Below are positions 24,562 through 32,033 of a DNA stretch of 32,033 nt, piece by piece. The stretch covers positions 1 to 32,033 of the forward strand of contig NZ_CDBI01000085.1 in NCBI RefSeq assembly GCF_000820025.1. The letters are read 5' to 3'. The translations under genes and the position numbers were made by a program. This stretch comes from Aeromonas popoffii. Its GTDB lineage: Bacteria; Pseudomonadota; Gammaproteobacteria; Enterobacterales; Aeromonadaceae. Numbering within the stretch: the stretch's first letter is position 1; each line of letters opens with the position of its first letter. The notes beneath the pieces are model-generated. The model searched no databases and was not told where the DNA came from. It saw only the letters and a program-made list of their open reading frames with translations.

Positions 24562-25032
24562 TTAATCACCTTTATTACAGGTGTTGTTTATTTTAAATAT
24601 TTTTGCTCTGAGGAAAGCGCGATAAATTCCGTATGGTCGGCCGACAACGCCTGCAATTAAACAAAATATAAAAACACTTCTGATCATTTGATCAGGAGAA
24701 GCGCCACTTATCGACAGATTAATTAGGTATAATGGCATTTCAAAGGATAGATAGGCAAAGGTGTCAACTACATAAGGGAAAATGCCTTTGTTCTGTTCGG
24801 TCAATCTGCATCTCTTGAAAATCCAATCACGCCAAATACCGAAAGGTCTTGCTGTTGAGGTGATTATAAATAGCCCGATTAGTCTAGCGTGCAGGTGAGT
24901 TTCTAAACTCATCTGTGCAAAACCGAGCTCTATTGGTATTGATATGAAATAACAAAAGGTATTTAGTGCGAAAACATCAGCGGCGAAATTAACAATTTTT
25001 TGTTTTTTAGTTGATGAGAGTACTGCTTCCAT
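24562..25032 (-). CDS. alaE: AlaE-like L-alanine exporter family protein
   Basis: This 156-residue inner-membrane protein has four hydrophobic segments and the two-repeat pattern of AlaE: DVFALNTFCYF with SLETHLHARLIGL and ARPFGIWRDWIFKR in the first half; VDTFAYLSFEMPLYLINLSI, then GASPDQM and GRPYGIYRAFLR in the second. E. coli AlaE (149 residues) exports L-alanine; identity is only moderate, so the substrate is inferred. The gene is clearly AT-rich compared with the core genes, which suggests transfer. An FNR-like box and a possible promoter lie upstream (25075-25100); no clear ribosome site is seen. It has no terminator: the sequence after its stop is the IS630 fragment. Confidence 0.75.
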   Translation of the reverse strand: MEAVLSSTKKQKIVNFAADVFALNTFCYFISIPIELGFAQMSLETHLHARLIGLFIITSTARPFGIWRDWIFKRCRLTEQNKGIFPYVVDTFAYLSFEMPLYLINLSISGASPDQMIRSVFIFCLIAGVVGRPYGIYRAFLRAKIFKINNTCNKGD

Positions 25033-25084
25033 AGTACATGAATCTTTTTAATAATCATTTGGATGCGGGAACCTATACTACTGA

Positions 25085-25098
25085 TTGATATGCGTCAA
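25085..25098. promoter_or_regulatory. FNR/CRP-like box upstream of the alaE-like gene
   Basis: TTGATATGCGTCAA matches the FNR consensus TTGAT-N4-ATCAA at nine of ten positions. On the minus strand its TTGACG half could act as -35, with TATAGG 15 bases on. It lies 53 bases before the start codon. Overlap with the -35 would fit repression more than activation. Confidence 0.35.
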
Positions 25099-25699
25099 TG
25101 TAACACGTTGCAATAGAGTTATTGCCAAATGTGGTGTATGGAGTCAGGCGGCGTTCCTGTCTGACGCGTCCTCTGCCTGTACTCTGTCCTTGAATTTCAT
25201 GTTGTTCACTGCCGACGTCAGCAGCGCTGCGAGTCTCCCGGCTCAGCGCGATCCCGACCAGAAACTCCTCCAGCGACAGCTTTCCCGGCGACCATGCCCT
25301 GTTACTGATGATCTTCGCCGGCTTCGCCCTGCGCTGTCTGCCACGCTTGCCTGCTGATGGGATTGCCGGATGCGCTCAGCCGCTGGCTCGCTCCCCGTGG
25401 CTGCACGAGAGCGAGTGCGGACAACGGCTCGGTCAGCAATAAAAAAAGAAGGTCGGTGTATGCCGGCCTTCTTTTTGGCTACTTCCCATCGGGGACTGTG
25501 GTCGTCGCGAAATGACCATGATTACCACCGATGGCCCCAGGCCAGTTGGCCCTCATAGATAAGTATTAGCAGAGTCGTTCGGGCTCGCCTGTCAGGAGTT
25601 TCGTCAGGTAATCGTTTGCAGGGGGTGAATGGTTGATCCCGACCAAGATTTTTTATTTTGACTGCCTTAGAATCGCCGCCCGTTGCTGGAGAGGTCGGT
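25099..25699. other. Region without a recognised gene between alaE and the TauE-like gene
   Basis: Base composition switches from AT-rich to GC-rich near 25140. A plus-strand frame open from about 25192 ends PWLHESECGQRLGQQ at a TAA (25440-25442) exactly at the terminator 25443-25476, as a truncated gene tail might; the sequence is not recognised. After the terminator, 25477-25699 contains the leader and promoter region of the TauE-like gene with no clear consensus hexamers. Confidence 0.35.
25443..25476 (+). terminator. Strong terminator with no intact gene before it
   Basis: A 14-bp stem (one T-G pair) with a six-base loop TGTATG ends in five T on the plus strand; the A-tract on the other side makes it potentially bidirectional. 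No complete gene precedes it on either strand. Confidence 0.8.
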
Positions 25700-26602
25700 A
25701 TGTTAATTAATCTTTTACGCCTGATATTCATCATCTGTGCCCTGTCTTTCATCTTCATGCTGGCTCAGGCCTGGTGGCAAAAACGGCGGCAGGGATCGCT
25801 GGAGCCCACCCCGTTCTGGCCCGTGGCTGCCATCGGGTTTGCCGCCAATTTTCTCGATACCCTGGGAGTCGGCAGCTTCGCGGTGAAGACCGCCTGTTAC
25901 AAGCAGTTCAAGCTGATTGATGATCGCATGTTGCCAGGCACCCTCAATGGTCAGTGTGTGTTGCCGACCGTGACCCAGTCACTCATCTTTATCGGTGTGG
26001 TCAAGGTGGATCCGTTCACTCTTATCAGCATGATGATTGCCGCAGCAGCCGGCGCGGCCTGGGGCGCCCGCCATGTGGCCTCGTTTCATCGACAGACTAT
26101 CCGGCTGGTGATGGCCATCTCCCTGCTGGTTGTCGCCGGGTTGATCTTTGCCGGTCTGTTGGGTCTTTTCCCCGTTGGCGGGGATGCGATGGGGCTCGGT
26201 GGCTACAAGCTGGCGATCGCGCTGCTTGGCAATTTCATCTTCGGGGTGCTGATGAATGTCGGCATCGGTCTGTTTGCCCCCTGTATGACGCTGGTCTATC
26301 TGCTGGGTATGAATCCGCTGGCGGCGTTTCCGATCATGATGGGCTCCACCGCCGTGCTCAGTGTCTTCTCCGCAGGCACCTTTATCCGCAAAGGGGCGTT
26401 CGATGCCAAAGCCGTGCTGGCGGTGGCCATCTTCGGCCCCATCGGTGTGGTGCTGGCTGCCATGTTGGTCAAGTCCATGGATATGGAGATGCTGAAGTGG
26501 CTGGTTGCCTTTATCGTCATCTATACCTCCTGGACCATGTACGCCTCCTGGCGGGCGGCGCATCGCTCCCCTGTGCAACTGGCGGTGGAGAGCGCAGGCT
26601 AG
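25700..26602 (+). CDS. TauE/SafE-family (sulfite exporter-like) permease
   Basis: This 300-residue inner-membrane protein has about eight to nine hydrophobic helices in two similar halves. Family marks include FAANFLDTLGVGSFAVKTA in the first half and GLFAPCMTLVYLLGMNPLAAF in the second, with QSLIFIGVVKVDP between. TauE/SafE proteins export sulfite, sulfoacetate or other organic anions; nothing here indicates which. I chose the ATG at 25700, with GAGAGG five bases upstream, over the extension to 25658. Its last 86 bases overlap the convergent membrane-protein gene. Confidence 0.85.
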   Translation: MLINLLRLIFIICALSFIFMLAQAWWQKRRQGSLEPTPFWPVAAIGFAANFLDTLGVGSFAVKTACYKQFKLIDDRMLPGTLNGQCVLPTVTQSLIFIGVVKVDPFTLISMMIAAAAGAAWGARHVASFHRQTIRLVMAISLLVVAGLIFAGLLGLFPVGGDAMGLGGYKLAIALLGNFIFGVLMNVGIGLFAPCMTLVYLLGMNPLAAFPIMMGSTAVLSVFSAGTFIRKGAFDAKAVLAVAIFGPIGVVLAAMLVKSMDMEMLKWLVAFIVIYTSWTMYASWRAAHRSPVQLAVESAG

Positions 26603-27332
26603 CCTGTACCAGTGCTGCTTCGGCCTTGGCGCCCAGAAAGACATAGAGGCCGAGCGCCAGCAGCAAACCCACCGCACACCCCATCACCCCGACCGCAGGC
26701 CAGAGCAGCTCGCTCTGGCCGAGCGATCCTTTAAATAGCAGTAACAGCCCCTCGATGGAGACCGCGATCAGAATGGCGGCGATAAAGCGGGTGATAGTGC
26801 GGCGAATGGCGCTGTGGCGGAAGATATCCTTATGCAGCAGTACCTCCTCTTCCAGAATGGTCTTGCCCAGATCGAACACCGCCAATGCCAGCGTCAGGAA
26901 GATGATGGCGCTAAAGGCGCCGAGCTGGTTCTGCTGCTCACCGCACAATAACTGGTAGAGCTGCTCCAGCCCGTGCCAGATCAGGGTAGCGACGATGAGA
27001 AACAGCGCCATGCTGAGCACCACATAGACTGCCTTGAACCAGGGCATGGCGCGGCGGCGCTCCCTGTCCCCCATCAACCAGCCAATTAACTGATTCAGAC
27101 AGACGGTGATCTCCCGTCCTTGCCCCTGCACGATAAGGTGCAGCCGGTTATGGGCCGCCGGTGCCGCAGGCTGGATGCACATCGGCCCCTGATAGCGGTC
27201 AATGCTGACGACAAAGGGATACCCCTTGAGCGAGGCAAGGGGGGCGCTGAGCAGCCCCTGCAGTAGCGGGGTCAGCTCCTCCTGATACTCCTGATAGCGC
27301 CGCAGCACATCGATGGGGCTCATCTCTGCCAT
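26517..27332 (-). CDS. Conserved membrane protein of unknown function
   Basis: This 271-residue protein has a soluble N-terminal part (about residues 1-115, MSPIDVLRRYQEYQEELTPL) and then about four membrane helices (about 123-145, 165-180, 205-225 and 233-255), with the polar linker DLGKTILEEEVLLHKDIFRH between. The C-terminus is Arg- and Pro-rich. The start at 27332 has GAGG at six bases; an extension of the frame to 27428 is not supported. The last 86 bases run antisense through the end of the TauE-like gene, so its final residues may be poorly conserved. I do not assign a function. Confidence 0.75.
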   Translation of the reverse strand: MAEMSPIDVLRRYQEYQEELTPLLQGLLSAPLASLKGYPFVVSIDRYQGPMCIQPAAPAAHNRLHLIVQGQGREITVCLNQLIGWLMGDRERRRAMPWFKAVYVVLSMALFLIVATLIWHGLEQLYQLLCGEQQNQLGAFSAIIFLTLALAVFDLGKTILEEEVLLHKDIFRHSAIRRTITRFIAAILIAVSIEGLLLLFKGSLGQSELLWPAVGVMGCAVGLLLALGLYVFLGAKAEAALVQASLRSPPPVAQGSDAPPARRRTWSRRYR

Positions 27333-27504
27333 ATGGACCTCGGTGACGTGGGCTCTGTAGCGGATGTGCAAATAGTGGGCCTGCTTTATGACAGGGATGG
27401 CGGGGCAAGCTGCACCAGAGGATGACAAAACGACGGATGACGAGGGGGGAATGCACCATAAATGAGCGTGCCGCCCTGAGTGATGATGGATGCACTGTAA
27501 TAGA

Positions 27505-27527
27505 AAAGGGCCCGTGACGGGCCCTTT
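27505..27527 (-). terminator. Rho-independent terminator of hemL
   Basis: A 10-bp perfect stem (AAAGGGCCCG / CGGGCCCTTT) has a three-base loop and is followed on the minus strand by a T-rich tract (TTTTCTATT counting the stem end). It lies 18 bases after the hemL stop. Confidence 0.85.
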
Positions 27528-27545
27528 GCGGCAACCTGCGGCGAT

Positions 27546-28832
27546 TTAGCCAGCCAGCTTGGCGAAGCTGCGCTCGGCGGCAGCCAGGGTGTGTTCAATC
27601 TCCTTGTCGCCGTGAGCCAGTGACAGGAAGCCCGCCTCGTAGGCGCTCGGTGCCAGATAGACGCCCTCTTCCAGCATGAGATGGTAGAAGCGCTTGAAGC
27701 GTTCCATATCGCAGCGAGTGACCTGCTCGTAGCGGGTGATTTCGGGCTCGTCGGTGAAGAAGAAGCCGAACATGCCGCCCACATAGTTGATGGCGAGCGG
27801 GATACCGTGTTTGGCGGCGGCCGCTTTCAGCCCTTCTGCAACCCGCGCAGTCTTGGCGCTCAGCTGCTCATAGAGGCCCGGCTCCAGCAGCAGATCAAGC
27901 ATGGTCAGACCGGCCGCCATGGCCACCGGGTTGCCGGAGAGGGTGCCCGCCTGATAGACAGGGCCGGTCGGGGCAATGTATTGCATCACCTTCTTCTTGC
28001 CGCCGAAGGCGCCCACCGGCATGCCGGCACCGATGATCTTGCCGAGGGTGGTAAGGTCGGGCTCGATGTTGTAGTGGCCCTGAGCACCGCGTAGGGAGAC
28101 GCGGAAGCCGGTCATCACCTCGTCCAGGATCAGCAGGGCGCCGAACTCGTCACAGATGGTGCGCAGCCCTTCCAGGAAGCCGGGCACCGGCGGGATGCAG
28201 TTCATGTTGCCAGCGACCGGCTCGACGATGATACAGGCGATCTCGTTGCCGTACTGGGTGAAGGCTTCGCGCACCGACTCCAGATCGTTGAACACGCAGG
28301 TGAGAGTGTGTTTGGCGAAATCGGCTGGCACGCCTGGGCTGTTGGGCTGACCCAGGGTCAGGGCGCCGGAACCGGCCTTGACCAGCAGGGAGTCGGCGTG
28401 GCCGTGGTAGCAGCCCTCGAATTTGACGATTTTGTCGCGACCGGTGTAGCCGCGGGCCAGACGGATGGCGCTCATGGTGGCTTCGGTGCCGGAGTTGACC
28501 ATCCGCACCTGCTCCATGGAGGGGACGATCTGGCGGACTTTCTCGGCCATCAGCACTTCGATTTCGGTCGGCGCACCGTAGCTCAGCCCCTTCTCAACGG
28601 CCTTGATGACGGCGGCCTTGATGGCAGGGTGGTTGTGACCCAGCAGCATGGGGCCCCAGGAGCCGATGTAATCCACGTAGGCCTGACCATCCACATCATA
28701 GAGATAGGCGCCATCGGCATGATCGATGAAGCGGGGCGTGCCGCCGACTCCATTGAAGGCGCGGACCGGTGAGTTGACGCCACCTGGAATGGTCTGGCGG
28801 GCCTGTTCAAACAGCTGATCTGATTTTGACAT
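27546..28832 (-). CDS. hemL: Glutamate-1-semialdehyde 2,1-aminomutase
   Basis: HemL converts glutamate-1-semialdehyde to 5-aminolevulinate, the C5-pathway precursor of heme and siroheme, in the cytoplasm. The 428-residue PLP enzyme has the N-terminal [20 protein letters not shown], the substrate-binding [20 protein letters not shown], the cofactor-contacting [12 protein letters not shown] and the PLP lysine at residue 265 in [23 protein letters not shown] precedes the ATG. A -10-like TATAGT on the minus strand at 28976-28981 implies a leader of roughly 135 bases with hairpins. It is divergent from clcA; the hemL-clcA-erpA order matches E. coli. Confidence 0.97.
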   Translation of the reverse strand: MSKSDQLFEQARQTIPGGVNSPVRAFNGVGGTPRFIDHADGAYLYDVDGQAYVDYIGSWGPMLLGHNHPAIKAAVIKAVEKGLSYGAPTEIEVLMAEKVRQIVPSMEQVRMVNSGTEATMSAIRLARGYTGRDKIVKFEGCYHGHADSLLVKAGSGALTLGQPNSPGVPADFAKHTLTCVFNDLESVREAFTQYGNEIACIIVEPVAGNMNCIPPVPGFLEGLRTICDEFGALLILDEVMTGFRVSLRGAQGHYNIEPDLTTLGKIIGAGMPVGAFGGKKKVMQYIAPTGPVYQAGTLSGNPVAMAAGLTMLDLLLEPGLYEQLSAKTARVAEGLKAAAAKHGIPLAINYVGGMFGFFFTDEPEITRYEQVTRCDMERFKRFYHLMLEEGVYLAPSAYEAGFLSLAHGDKEIEHTLAAAERSFAKLAG

Positions 28833-29049
28833 GGATCATCCTTAATGGGATTTTGGGCGTCACACAAGGGATTGCAGCCGATTGAGACTCGGCAGGCAGG
28901 GGCATCAGGAGTATGCTTTGCGCTCTCTCCACCCGGACTCTCGGTCTGCTCCCGTGACAAAAATTTAACGGGCCGACTATAGCAGAAAGCCCCAGCCCTG
29001 GGCAGCCGAGCAACGCGCCGGGTGATCCTGATCTCAGCTAGCTGACGAT
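28833..29049. promoter_or_regulatory. hemL-clcA divergent region with a structured hemL leader
   Basis: On the minus strand a TATAGT -10-like element (28976-28981) precedes a long hemL leader. The leader contains, at 28921-28942, a segment resembling the 3' part of FMN riboswitches, including AGAGTCCGG and GGAGAGAG, and a hairpin GCCGA/TCGGC (28877-28881, 28889-28893). The 5' part of an FMN riboswitch is not found. No clear clcA promoter is assigned. Confidence 0.4.
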
Positions 29050-30465
29050 ATGGTTTTTCCAAGTTGGTGTAACAAGATGGCGCAACAAGCTCTCTCCTCT
29101 GAACCCGATACCGCTTCGCGGGGGCCACTTTCCCGCATTATCCGGCAAGACAAGATGCCCTTGCTGGTGCTGCTGCTGGCTGCGCTGGTCGGCACCCTGG
29201 CCGGGCTGGTGTGCGGCCTGTTCGAATCGGGTGTCCATTGGCTGGCAGAGCAACGCATCGCCTTGCTGGCCGACCGTCCCTGGTGGCAGCTCGGTCTGCT
29301 TGGCTTTGGCTTCAGCGCCTTGTTGGGATTTGTCGGCTACTTCCTCACTCATACCTTTGCCCCAGAAGCGGGCGGCTCCGGCATTCCCGAGATCGAGGGG
29401 GCGATGGACGATCTGCGCCCGGTGCGGTGGTGGCGGGTGTTGCCGGTCAAGTTCTTCGGTGGCATCTGCACCCTGAGCTCCGGCATGGTGCTGGGGCGGG
29501 AGGGGCCCTCGGTGCAGATCGGTGGCAACCTTGGCAAGATGGTGGCGGATATCTTCCGGCTACCCAAGGAGCATGGTCACGCCCTGCTGGCCGCCGGTGC
29601 GGCGGGCGGTCTGGCGGCAGCCTTCAATGCGCCGCTGGCGGGCATCCTGTTTGTGATGGAGGAGATGCGGCCGCAGTTTCGTTACTCCTTTCTGGCCATC
29701 AAGGCGGTGGGGATCTCCGCCATCATGGCGACCCTGATGCTGCAGAACATGAAAGGGCAGGGGGCGGTGATCACCTTGCCTCACTACGATGCGCCAGCCC
29801 TCAAGGCGCTCTGGCTGTTCCTCTTTATGGGGGCTACCTTCGGGGTGCTGGGCTTTGTCTTCAACAAGCTGGTGCTGGCCTGTCAGGATGGTTATCTGGT
29901 GCTGCATCAGAACAAGCGCCGCCGTTTCGTGGCCATCGGCATGCTGGTGGCCGGAACGTTTGGGGTGCTGTCGCTGTTTGCCCCCTCGGTGACCGGCGGC
30001 GGCACTGAACTCATCCCCCATCTGATGGGCGATGAGTATGCGATGGCGACCCTGTTCCTCATCTTCTCGGTGCGGCTGGTGGCGACCCTCATCTGCTTCT
30101 GCTCCGGTGCCCCGAGTGGGGTGTTTGCGCCGACCCTCGCACTAGGCACCCTGTTTGGCGTGGTGTTCGGCCATCTGTTTCATGCGGCGTTTCCCGAGCT
30201 GGGCATCGAGCCAGGTGCCTTTGCCATCGCCGGCATGGGGGCGCTGTTTGCCGCCACCGTGCGTGCCCCCATCACCGGCATCGTGTTGGTCACCGAGATG
30301 ACCGACAACTATCAGCTGATCCTGCCGATGATGATCACCACGGTCGGGGCGACCCTGGTTGCCCAGTGGCTGGGTGGCCGACCCATCTATTCCCAGATCC
30401 TGGAGCGAACTTTACGGCTCGCAGCGCGTCAAAAACGGGGAGACAGCGGCGCCATGGCCAGTTAA
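29050..30465 (+). CDS. clcA: H(+)/Cl(-) exchange transporter ClcA
   Basis: ClcA exchanges two chloride ions for one proton across the inner membrane and helps in extreme acid. The 471-residue protein has the chloride-site stretches GSGIPEIEG, GREGPSVQ with the gating Glu151, the proton-pathway Glu205 in VMEEMRPQFRY, GAPSGVFAPTLALGT, and the Tyr of RPIYSQIL; all match the E. coli exchanger. About 17-18 helices are expected. The start is uncertain: ATG at 29050 and an in-frame ATG at 29077 (MAQQALSSEP) both lack a good ribosome site. It lies divergent to hemL and upstream of the DUF6776-like gene and erpA. Confidence 0.95.
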   Translation: MVFPSWCNKMAQQALSSEPDTASRGPLSRIIRQDKMPLLVLLLAALVGTLAGLVCGLFESGVHWLAEQRIALLADRPWWQLGLLGFGFSALLGFVGYFLTHTFAPEAGGSGIPEIEGAMDDLRPVRWWRVLPVKFFGGICTLSSGMVLGREGPSVQIGGNLGKMVADIFRLPKEHGHALLAAGAAGGLAAAFNAPLAGILFVMEEMRPQFRYSFLAIKAVGISAIMATLMLQNMKGQGAVITLPHYDAPALKALWLFLFMGATFGVLGFVFNKLVLACQDGYLVLHQNKRRRFVAIGMLVAGTFGVLSLFAPSVTGGGTELIPHLMGDEYAMATLFLIFSVRLVATLICFCSGAPSGVFAPTLALGTLFGVVFGHLFHAAFPELGIEPGAFAIAGMGALFAATVRAPITGIVLVTEMTDNYQLILPMMITTVGATLVAQWLGGRPIYSQILERTLRLAARQKRGDSGAMAS

Positions 30466-30552
30466 CTCCTTGTATGTCAGCGCGGATCCGGTCGAGTTGC
30501 GTATAGTGAAGGGAGCATGGCCGCTGTATGGCGCAGTAACAAAAGAGGCCTT

Positions 30553-31248
30553 ATGTCCCAGATATTGAAGTTGTTGGCTGTGCTGCTGATGGGCGCGCTG
30601 ATCGGGTATTTCGTCGGCAATCGACAGGAACTGGCCCAGAGCAGCCTGTTGACGGTGCAGCAAGAAACCCTGGAGCGTCAGGGCAAGGCGATTGGTCAGC
30701 TCAAGAGTGACCTCGGCATCAAGGAGACACTGCTGGCCACCCAGAGAGCCGCGTTCGAGCAACTGCAGCAGACGCTCAAGGATCAGGAAGCCCAGGTGCA
30801 AGAACAGAAGCGCCAGCTGGCCTTTTTCGAACGCATCATGCGGCCCACAGGGGAGCAGGTGGGGGTCGTGATCGATAATCTCACCCTGCAGGAGACCAGT
30901 ATTCCCGGTCGCTATCACTATCGCTTGGCATTGACCCAGCCAGCCAAGCAGCGCGAACTGTTTCGCGGTCAGGTACAGATAAAGGTAGAAGGGAGCCAGG
31001 GTGACAAGCCCAGAACCCTCGGCAGCCGTGAGCTAGGCATGAAAGTGGGCGAGGGACGTTACGCCTTGCGCTATTTTCAGCTGTTGGAAGGCAACTGGCA
31101 GTTGCCGGAAGGCTTTGTGCCGGACCGGGTGCGTGTCACTATTGGCAAAGAGGGTAGGCAACCTGCCCAGGAGTTGCGGGCCGAATGGGGGGAGGTGATC
31201 AAACCACTGGTGGTTGCTCCGCCTGCACCTGCCCCTGCAGTGCAGTAA
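30553..31248 (+). CDS. Membrane-anchored coiled-coil protein, DUF6776-like
   Basis: This 231-residue protein has one N-terminal membrane helix (about residues 5-21, LLAVLLMGALIGYFVG), a coiled coil (about 25-95, rich in Gln, Glu and Leu: LERQGKAIGQLKSD, FEQLQQTLKDQEAQVQEQ) and a beta-rich periplasmic C-terminal domain (about 100-220). The arrangement fits DUF6776 proteins of unknown function, a family name I give from memory. The ATG at 30553 is preceded by GAGG. An extension to 30517 lacks a ribosome site. It lies between clcA and erpA, where E. coli has no gene. Confidence 0.75.
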   Translation: MSQILKLLAVLLMGALIGYFVGNRQELAQSSLLTVQQETLERQGKAIGQLKSDLGIKETLLATQRAAFEQLQQTLKDQEAQVQEQKRQLAFFERIMRPTGEQVGVVIDNLTLQETSIPGRYHYRLALTQPAKQRELFRGQVQIKVEGSQGDKPRTLGSRELGMKVGEGRYALRYFQLLEGNWQLPEGFVPDRVRVTIGKEGRQPAQELRAEWGEVIKPLVVAPPAPAPAVQ

Positions 31249-31264
31249 GAAGCTTGGTGAATAC

Positions 31265-31293
31265 TTGAACTAAATGGTCGGGTATTAGATAAT
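31265..31293 (+). promoter_or_regulatory. Predicted sigma-70 promoter of erpA
   Basis: TTGAAC (31265-31270) and GATAAT (31288-31293) are separated by 17 bases, a strong match. It lies 46 bases before the erpA start. I see no convincing IscR site. Confidence 0.65.
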
Positions 31294-31338
31294 TTCGCGG
31301 TTTCCATGTTTGTGGATTTAACGGTTGTGAGGTCAGTA

Positions 31339-31689
31339 ATGAGTGCAGTAGCAGAAGCCCCGTTGCCCATCCAGATGACGGATGCGGCAGCCAACAAGGT
31401 GAAGAACCTGATCACCGAAGAAGAAAATCCCGAGCTCAAGCTGCGGGTCTACATCACGGGCGGTGGCTGCTCCGGTTTCCAGTACGGTTTCACCTTTGAT
31501 GAGAAGATCAATGAAGGGGACACAGTGGTTGAGAAGAGTGGGGTCACCATGGTGATTGATCCCATGAGCCTGCAATACCTGGTGGGCGGCAGCGTGGACT
31601 ACATCGAAGGTCTGGAAGGCTCCCGCTTTACCGTGACCAACCCCAATGCCACCACAACCTGTGGCTGTGGTTCCAGTTTCTCCATCTGA
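31339..31689 (+). CDS. erpA: Iron-sulfur cluster insertion protein ErpA
   Basis: ErpA is an A-type carrier that delivers [4Fe-4S] clusters to target enzymes such as IspG. The 116-residue protein is nearly identical in its core to the E. coli protein: [20 protein letters not shown] contains the first cluster cysteine, and [11 protein letters not shown] the other two at the C-terminus. [19 protein letters not shown] is the family signature. The ATG at 31339 is preceded by GAGG; an extension to 31306 is not conserved. It has its own promoter and a strong terminator. Confidence 0.97.
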   Translation: MSAVAEAPLPIQMTDAAANKVKNLITEEENPELKLRVYITGGGCSGFQYGFTFDEKINEGDTVVEKSGVTMVIDPMSLQYLVGGSVDYIEGLEGSRFTVTNPNATTTCGCGSSFSI

Positions 31690-31706
31690 TGTGCCGTAAC
31701 GACACG

Positions 31707-31738
31707 ATAGATAAGGGCCCATCAGGGCCCTTATCTAT
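31707..31738 (+). terminator. Terminator of erpA
   Basis: A 14-bp perfect stem (31707-31720 with 31725-31738) closes an ATCA loop. Only a weak T-rich tract follows, but the stem is long. It lies 17 bases after the erpA stop. Confidence 0.75.
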
Positions 31739-31926
31739 TATCCCTCTCTTTATCCTTATCTGCCTTCCTATATAAAGCGTCGCATCCTTATAAAGGCATC
31801 AACGGAGTTTGTGGCACGTAAAGGGGGATGTGCCTCTTCTGAAGCACATAAATGGATGCATCTTGCACGATCTGGCTGTTGATTAAACACTTGAACGTAT
31901 TCCTCAATAAAACACAGTGTTTTTAC
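31739..31926 (+). other. Intergenic stretch upstream of a strong promoter
   Basis: No gene is visible. It contains GGCAC/GTGCC pairing near 31815-31835 and, just before the -35, the palindrome AAAACAC-A-GTGTTTT (31909-31923) in an AT-rich block that could act as an UP element or regulator site. Confidence 0.4.
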
Positions 31927-31954
31927 TTGCCAGAAAGATTCAGCTCCCTATAAT
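31927..31954 (+). promoter_or_regulatory. Strong promoter, probably of an rRNA or tRNA operon
   Basis: TTGCCA (31927-31932) and a perfect TATAAT (31949-31954) are spaced by 16 bases. CTCCCTATAAT and the following C-rich bases resemble E. coli rrn P1 promoters, and an AT-rich UP-like block precedes it. The following 75 bases hold a CGGCG/CGCCG hairpin (31970-31984) and no start codon with a ribosome site. An rRNA operon beyond 32033 is an inference. Confidence 0.55.
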
Positions 31955-32033
31955 ACACCCCTACCAGCACGGCGGAACACGCCGGACTGATGAGCCAGCT
32001 TACTTGTGAAGCAGGCGCCGAAAGAAAAGCGAA

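Noticed and set aside
28833..28981. Complete FMN riboswitch upstream of hemL
   Set aside because: Only a 3' signature is present; the 5' aptamer strands are absent and the likely promoter lies too close. Kept as a fragment in the findings.
1..32033. CRISPR array, tRNA or rRNA gene inside the window
   Set aside because: I saw no regularly spaced repeats and no tRNA-like cloverleaf or rRNA sequence; only a possible rRNA promoter at the right edge.

Overview
The window is a high-GC gammaproteobacterial chromosome segment, most likely Aeromonas. This rests on protein resemblance, the litR-hpt neighbourhood shared with Vibrio, and gene order that follows the E. coli hpt-yadGH-panCB-folK-pcnB-gluQRS-dksA-sfsA-thpR-hrpB-mrcB and hemL-clcA-erpA blocks. 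No database search was possible, so genus is an inference.

Layout. 1-3950: the 5' part of a secreted protein gene, a small secreted protein, ppa, and the coupled pair mpl-ubiX. 3959-7142: litR (LuxR/HapR-type quorum-sensing regulator) divergent from hpt, then the ABC exporter pair yadG-yadH. 7143-7520: no intact gene, but the minus strand carries a decayed coding remnant where E. coli has panD. 7521-14406: a minus-strand run read thpR, sfsA, dksA, gluQRS, pcnB, folK, panB, panC, covering RNA repair and polyadenylation, the stringent response, tRNA modification, folate and pantothenate. 14622-20082: hrpB, a REP-like repeat, mrcB and a glyoxalase-fold gene.

20154-27332 is the accessory part; E. 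coli has fhuACDB between mrcB and hemL. Here there is an SMR efflux pair (mdtJ-mdtI) divergent from a LysR regulator, a REC/HD-GYP c-di-GMP phosphodiesterase, then about 2 kb of patchy sequence (23610-25690) with orphan terminators, a truncated IS630-type transposase abutting an AT-rich alaE-like gene, a TauE/SafE permease and a membrane protein overlapping it tail to tail. 27505-31738 returns to core genes: hemL, clcA, a coiled-coil membrane protein and erpA. The right edge ends in a strong rRNA-like promoter whose gene lies outside.

Most of the window is conserved housekeeping sequence, and I found no clear undescribed multi-gene system. The best leads are small: a conserved AUU start codon for pcnB, a LuxR-type half-site over the litR promoter, gene remnants at 7160-7480 and 23800-23907, a near-perfect 22-bp palindrome at 23686-23707, and an FMN-riboswitch-like 3' fragment in the hemL leader.
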